A stretch of 38,410 nucleotides of DNA. Origin: Saccoglossus kowalevskii (lineage: Eukaryota > Hemichordata > Enteropneusta > Harrimaniidae). The notes under the pieces were generated by a model, which searched no databases, was not told where the DNA came from, and saw only the letters and a list, made by a program, of their open reading frames with translations. This document shows positions 35,516 to 38,410 of this stretch, piece after piece (position 1 is the first letter of the stretch; the number at the start of each line of letters is the position of its first letter). Location of the stretch: assembly GCF_000003605.2 (NCBI RefSeq), contig NW_003105208.1, positions 1 through 38,410 of the forward strand. Direction: 5' to 3'. The position numbers were made by a program, and so were the translations under genes.

Positions 35516-37309
35516 AATGTTGAACAGATCAAAATCTGCTCACACTGGCACTCGTTTTGGAGGTAGACACCACATAGCTTGTCGGAATGTTGAACGGATC
35601 AAAATCTGCTCACACTGGCACTCCTTATGGAGGTAGACACCACATAGCTTGTCGGAATGTTGAACGGATCATAATCTGCTCACACTGGCACTCATTATGG
35701 AGGTAGACAACACATAGCTTGTCGGAATGTTGAACGGATCAAAATCTGCTCACACTGGCACTCATTATGGAGGTAGACACCACATAGCTTGTCGGAATGT
35801 TGAACGGATCAAAGTCTGCTCACACTGGCACTCATCATGGAGGTAGACACCACATAGCTTGTCGGAATGTTGAAGGGATCAAAATTTGCTCACACTGGCA
35901 CTCATTATCGAGGTAGACACCACATAGCTTGTCGAAATGTTGAACGGATCAAAATCTGCTCACACTGGCACTCATTATGGAGGTAGACACCACATAGCCT
36001 GTCGGAATGTTGAACGGATCAAAATCTGCTCACACTGGCACTCATTATGGAGGTAGACATCACATAGCCTGTCGGAATGTTGAACGGATCAAAATCTGCT
36101 CACACTGGCTCTCATTATGGAGGTAGACACCACATAGCTTGTCGGAATGTTGAACGGATCAAAATCTGCTCACACTGGCACTCATTATGGAGGTAGACAC
36201 CACATAGCTTGTCGGAATGTAGAATGGATCAAAATCTGCTCACACTGGCACTCATTATGGAGGTAGACACCACATAGCTTGTCATAATGTTGAACGGATC
36301 AAAATCTGCTCACACTGGCACTCATTATGGAGGTAGACACCACATAGCTTGTCGGAATGTTGAATGGATCAAAATCTGCTCACACTGGCACTCATTATGG
36401 AGGTAGACACCACATAGCTTGTCATAATGTTGAACGGATCAAAATCTGCTCACACTGGCACTCATTATGGAGGTAGACACCGCATAGCTTGTCGGAATGT
36501 TGAACGGATCAAAATCTGCTCACACTGGCACTCATTATGGAGGTAGACACCGCATAGCTTGTCAGAATGTTGAACGGATCAAAATCTGCTCACACTGGCA
36601 CTCATTATGGAGGTAGACTACACATAAGCTTGTCGGAATGTTGAATGGATCAAAATCTGCTCACACTGGCACTCATTATGGAGGTAGACACCACATAGCT
36701 TGTCGGAATGTAGAATGGATCAAAATCTGCTCACACTGGCACTCATTATGGAGGTAGACACCACATAGCTTGTCATAATGTTGAACGGATCAAAATCTGC
36801 TCACACTGGCACTCATTATGGAGGTAGACACCACATAGCTTGTCGGAATGTTGAATGGAGCAAAATCTGCTCACACTGGCACTCATTATGGAGGTAGACA
36901 CCACATAGCTTGTCATAATGTTGAACGGATCAAAATCTGCTCACACTGGCACTCATTATGGAGGTAGACTCCACATAAGCTTGTCGGAATGTTGAATGGA
37001 TCAAAATCTGCTCACACTGGCACACATTATGGAGGTAGACACCACATAGCTTGTCAGAATGTTGAACGGATCAAAATCTGCTCACACTGGCACTCATTAT
37101 GGAGGTAGACACCACATAGCTTGTCGGAATGTTGAACGGATCAAAATCTGCTCACACTGGCTCTCATTATGGAGGTAGACACCGCATAGCTTGTCGGAAT
37201 GTTGAACGGATCAAAATCTGCTCACACTGGCACTCATTATGGAGGTAGACACCGCATAGCTTGTCGGAATGTTGAACGGATCAAAATCTGCTCACACTGG
37301 CACTCATTA

Positions 37310-37475
37310 TGAAGTAGACACCACATAGCTTGTCGGAATGTTGAATGGATCAAAATCTGCTCACACTGGCACTCATTATGGAGGTAGACACCACATAGCT
37401 GTGGAATGTTGAACGGATCAAATCTGCTCACACTAGCACTCATTATGGAAGTAGACACCACATAGCTGTCGGAAT
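37310..37475. repeat. Third indel cluster
   Basis: Base losses fall close together: GAAGTAGAC, AGCTGTGGAATG (two bases), ATCAAATCTG and AGCTGTCGG. They are all losses in or next to short runs, unlike the substitutions that dominate the rest of the array. Error in the assembled sequence is likely. Confidence 0.55.
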
Positions 37476-38383
37476 GTTGAACGGATCAAAATCTACTCAC
37501 AATGGCACTCATCATGGAGGTAGACACTACATAGCTTGTCGGAATGTTGAACGAATCAAAATCTGCTCACACTGGCGCTCATTATGGAGGTAGACACCAC
37601 ATAGCTTGTCGGAATGTTGAACGAATCAAAATCTGCTCACACTGGCACTCATTATGGAGGTAGACACCACAAAGCTTTTCGGAATGTTGTACGGATCAAA
37701 ATCTGCTCACACTGGCACTCATGATGGAGGTTGACACCACATAGCTTGTCGGAATGTTGAACGAATCAAAATCTGCTCACACTGGTACTCATTATGGAGG
37801 TAGACACCACATAGCTTGTCGGAATGTTGAACGAATCAAAATCTGCTCACACAGGCACTCATTATGGAGGTAGACACCACATAGCTTTTCGGAATGTTGT
37901 ACGGATCAAAATCTGCTCACACTGGCACTCATTATGGAGGTAGACACCACATAGCTTGTCGGAAAGTTGAACGGATCTAAATCTGCTCACACTGGCACTC
38001 TTTATGGAAGTAGACACCACATAGCTTTTCGGAATGTTGTACGGATCAAAATCTGCTCACACTGGCACTCATTATGGAGGTAGATACCACATAGCTTGTC
38101 GGAATGTTGAACGGATCAAAATCTGCTCACACTGGCACGCATTATGGAGGTAGACACCACATAGCTTGTCGGAATGTTGAACGGATCAAAATCTGCCCAC
38201 ACTGGCACTCATTATGGAGGTAGACACCACATAGCTTGTCGGAATGTTGAACGGATCAAAATCTGCTCACACTGGCACTCATTATGGAGGTAGACTCCAC
38301 ATAAGCTTGTCGGAATGTTGAACGGATCAAAATCTTCTCACACTGGCACTCATTATAGAGGTAGACATCACATATCTTGTCGG

Positions 38384-38410
38384 AATGTTGAACGGATCAA
38401 AATCTGCTCA
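38384..38410 (+). repeat. Partial monomer at the right edge
   Basis: The last copy is cut after 27 bases by the end of the window. The array therefore has no right boundary here and its full length is unknown. The copy before it has TTCTCACAC, TATAGAGG and CATATCTTG, close to marker J of module A-J. Confidence 0.95.

Larger units (their letters stand above)
1272..38410 (+). repeat. Satellite DNA array, 70-bp monomer, about 530 copies
   Basis: The region is a continuous head-to-tail tandem repeat. Successive AATGTTGAACGGATC starts are 70 bases apart. The start phase drifts by only 12 bases between the first monomer (1272) and the last, partial one (38384), which gives about 530 copies with few net indels. 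All copies read in the same direction and I saw no inserted mobile element. Most copies differ from the consensus at zero to four positions. The consensus has 32 G/C of 70 (46%). It is non-coding: 70 is 1 modulo 3, so a reading passes through three frames and meets TAG within GGAGGTAGACACC or CACATAGCTTG. The array continues beyond the right edge. Such arrays are usual at centromeres, pericentromeres and other heterochromatin; which one applies here cannot be read from the sequence. Confidence 0.98.

Noticed and set aside
1272-38410. CRISPR array
   Set aside because: The whole 70-bp unit is repeated with only point changes. There are no short constant repeats alternating with unique spacers, no leader and no cas genes, and 530 units would be extraordinary.
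1272-38410. CENP-B box in the monomer
   Set aside because: The closest stretch, GTCGGAATGTTGAACGG, lacks the required TTCG, central A and CGGG at the right spacing. The reverse complement has no better match.
1272-38410. Telomeric repeat, rDNA spacer or minisatellite within a gene
   Set aside because: There is no TTAGGG-type or TTAGG-type unit and no rRNA sequence at either side, and the array is longer and less coding-compatible than an intragenic minisatellite.

Overview
The window is almost entirely one satellite DNA array. From base 1272 to the right edge (37.1 kb, 97% of the window) it is a head-to-tail tandem repeat with a 70-bp monomer: about 530 full copies plus a 27-base partial copy cut by the window end. 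Only the first 1271 bases are non-satellite, and they hold no gene I can support. An array this long of short non-coding units, with megabase-type satellite organisation and no operons, points to a eukaryote, and the locus to centromeric, pericentromeric, subtelomeric or other heterochromatin. The flank resembles AT-rich animal intergenic DNA. An arthropod is a guess only; nothing here fixes the taxon.

Layout. 1-796: AT-rich flank with a small imperfect two-copy repeat at 132-210. 797-1039: a GC-richer patch with an 80-codon minus-strand open frame of unknown origin, perhaps a relic of a dispersed repeat. 1040-1271: no gene, with a possible degenerate inverted piece of the satellite at 1228-1257. 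1272-38410: the array. It starts abruptly with a monomer that matches the consensus.

Inside the array all copies have the same orientation, and I saw no transposon or other foreign insertion. The monomers carry diagnostic variants, and these occur in ordered strings. Multi-monomer modules of 210, 350, 561, 560, 631 and 700 bp recur both next to each other and up to 26.7 kb apart. The array is therefore a mosaic of higher-order repeats made by repeated segmental duplication, with nearly uniform stretches (for example 7.4-12.8 kb, 19.76-20.18 kb) between more diverged, module-rich stretches (3.3-7.4, 13-19, 26-35 kb).

No frame stays open through the array. The period is 70 (1 modulo 3), so each reading rotates through all three frames and meets TAG stops in the monomer. 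The 60-86 codon open frames in it are by-products of the repeat. I found no RNA gene, no CRISPR array and no gene system. What deserves attention is the architecture of the satellite: its modules, its variable 8-bp segment, its CpG-centred variants, its sharp edge, and clusters of 1-base indels that look like sequencing or assembly error.
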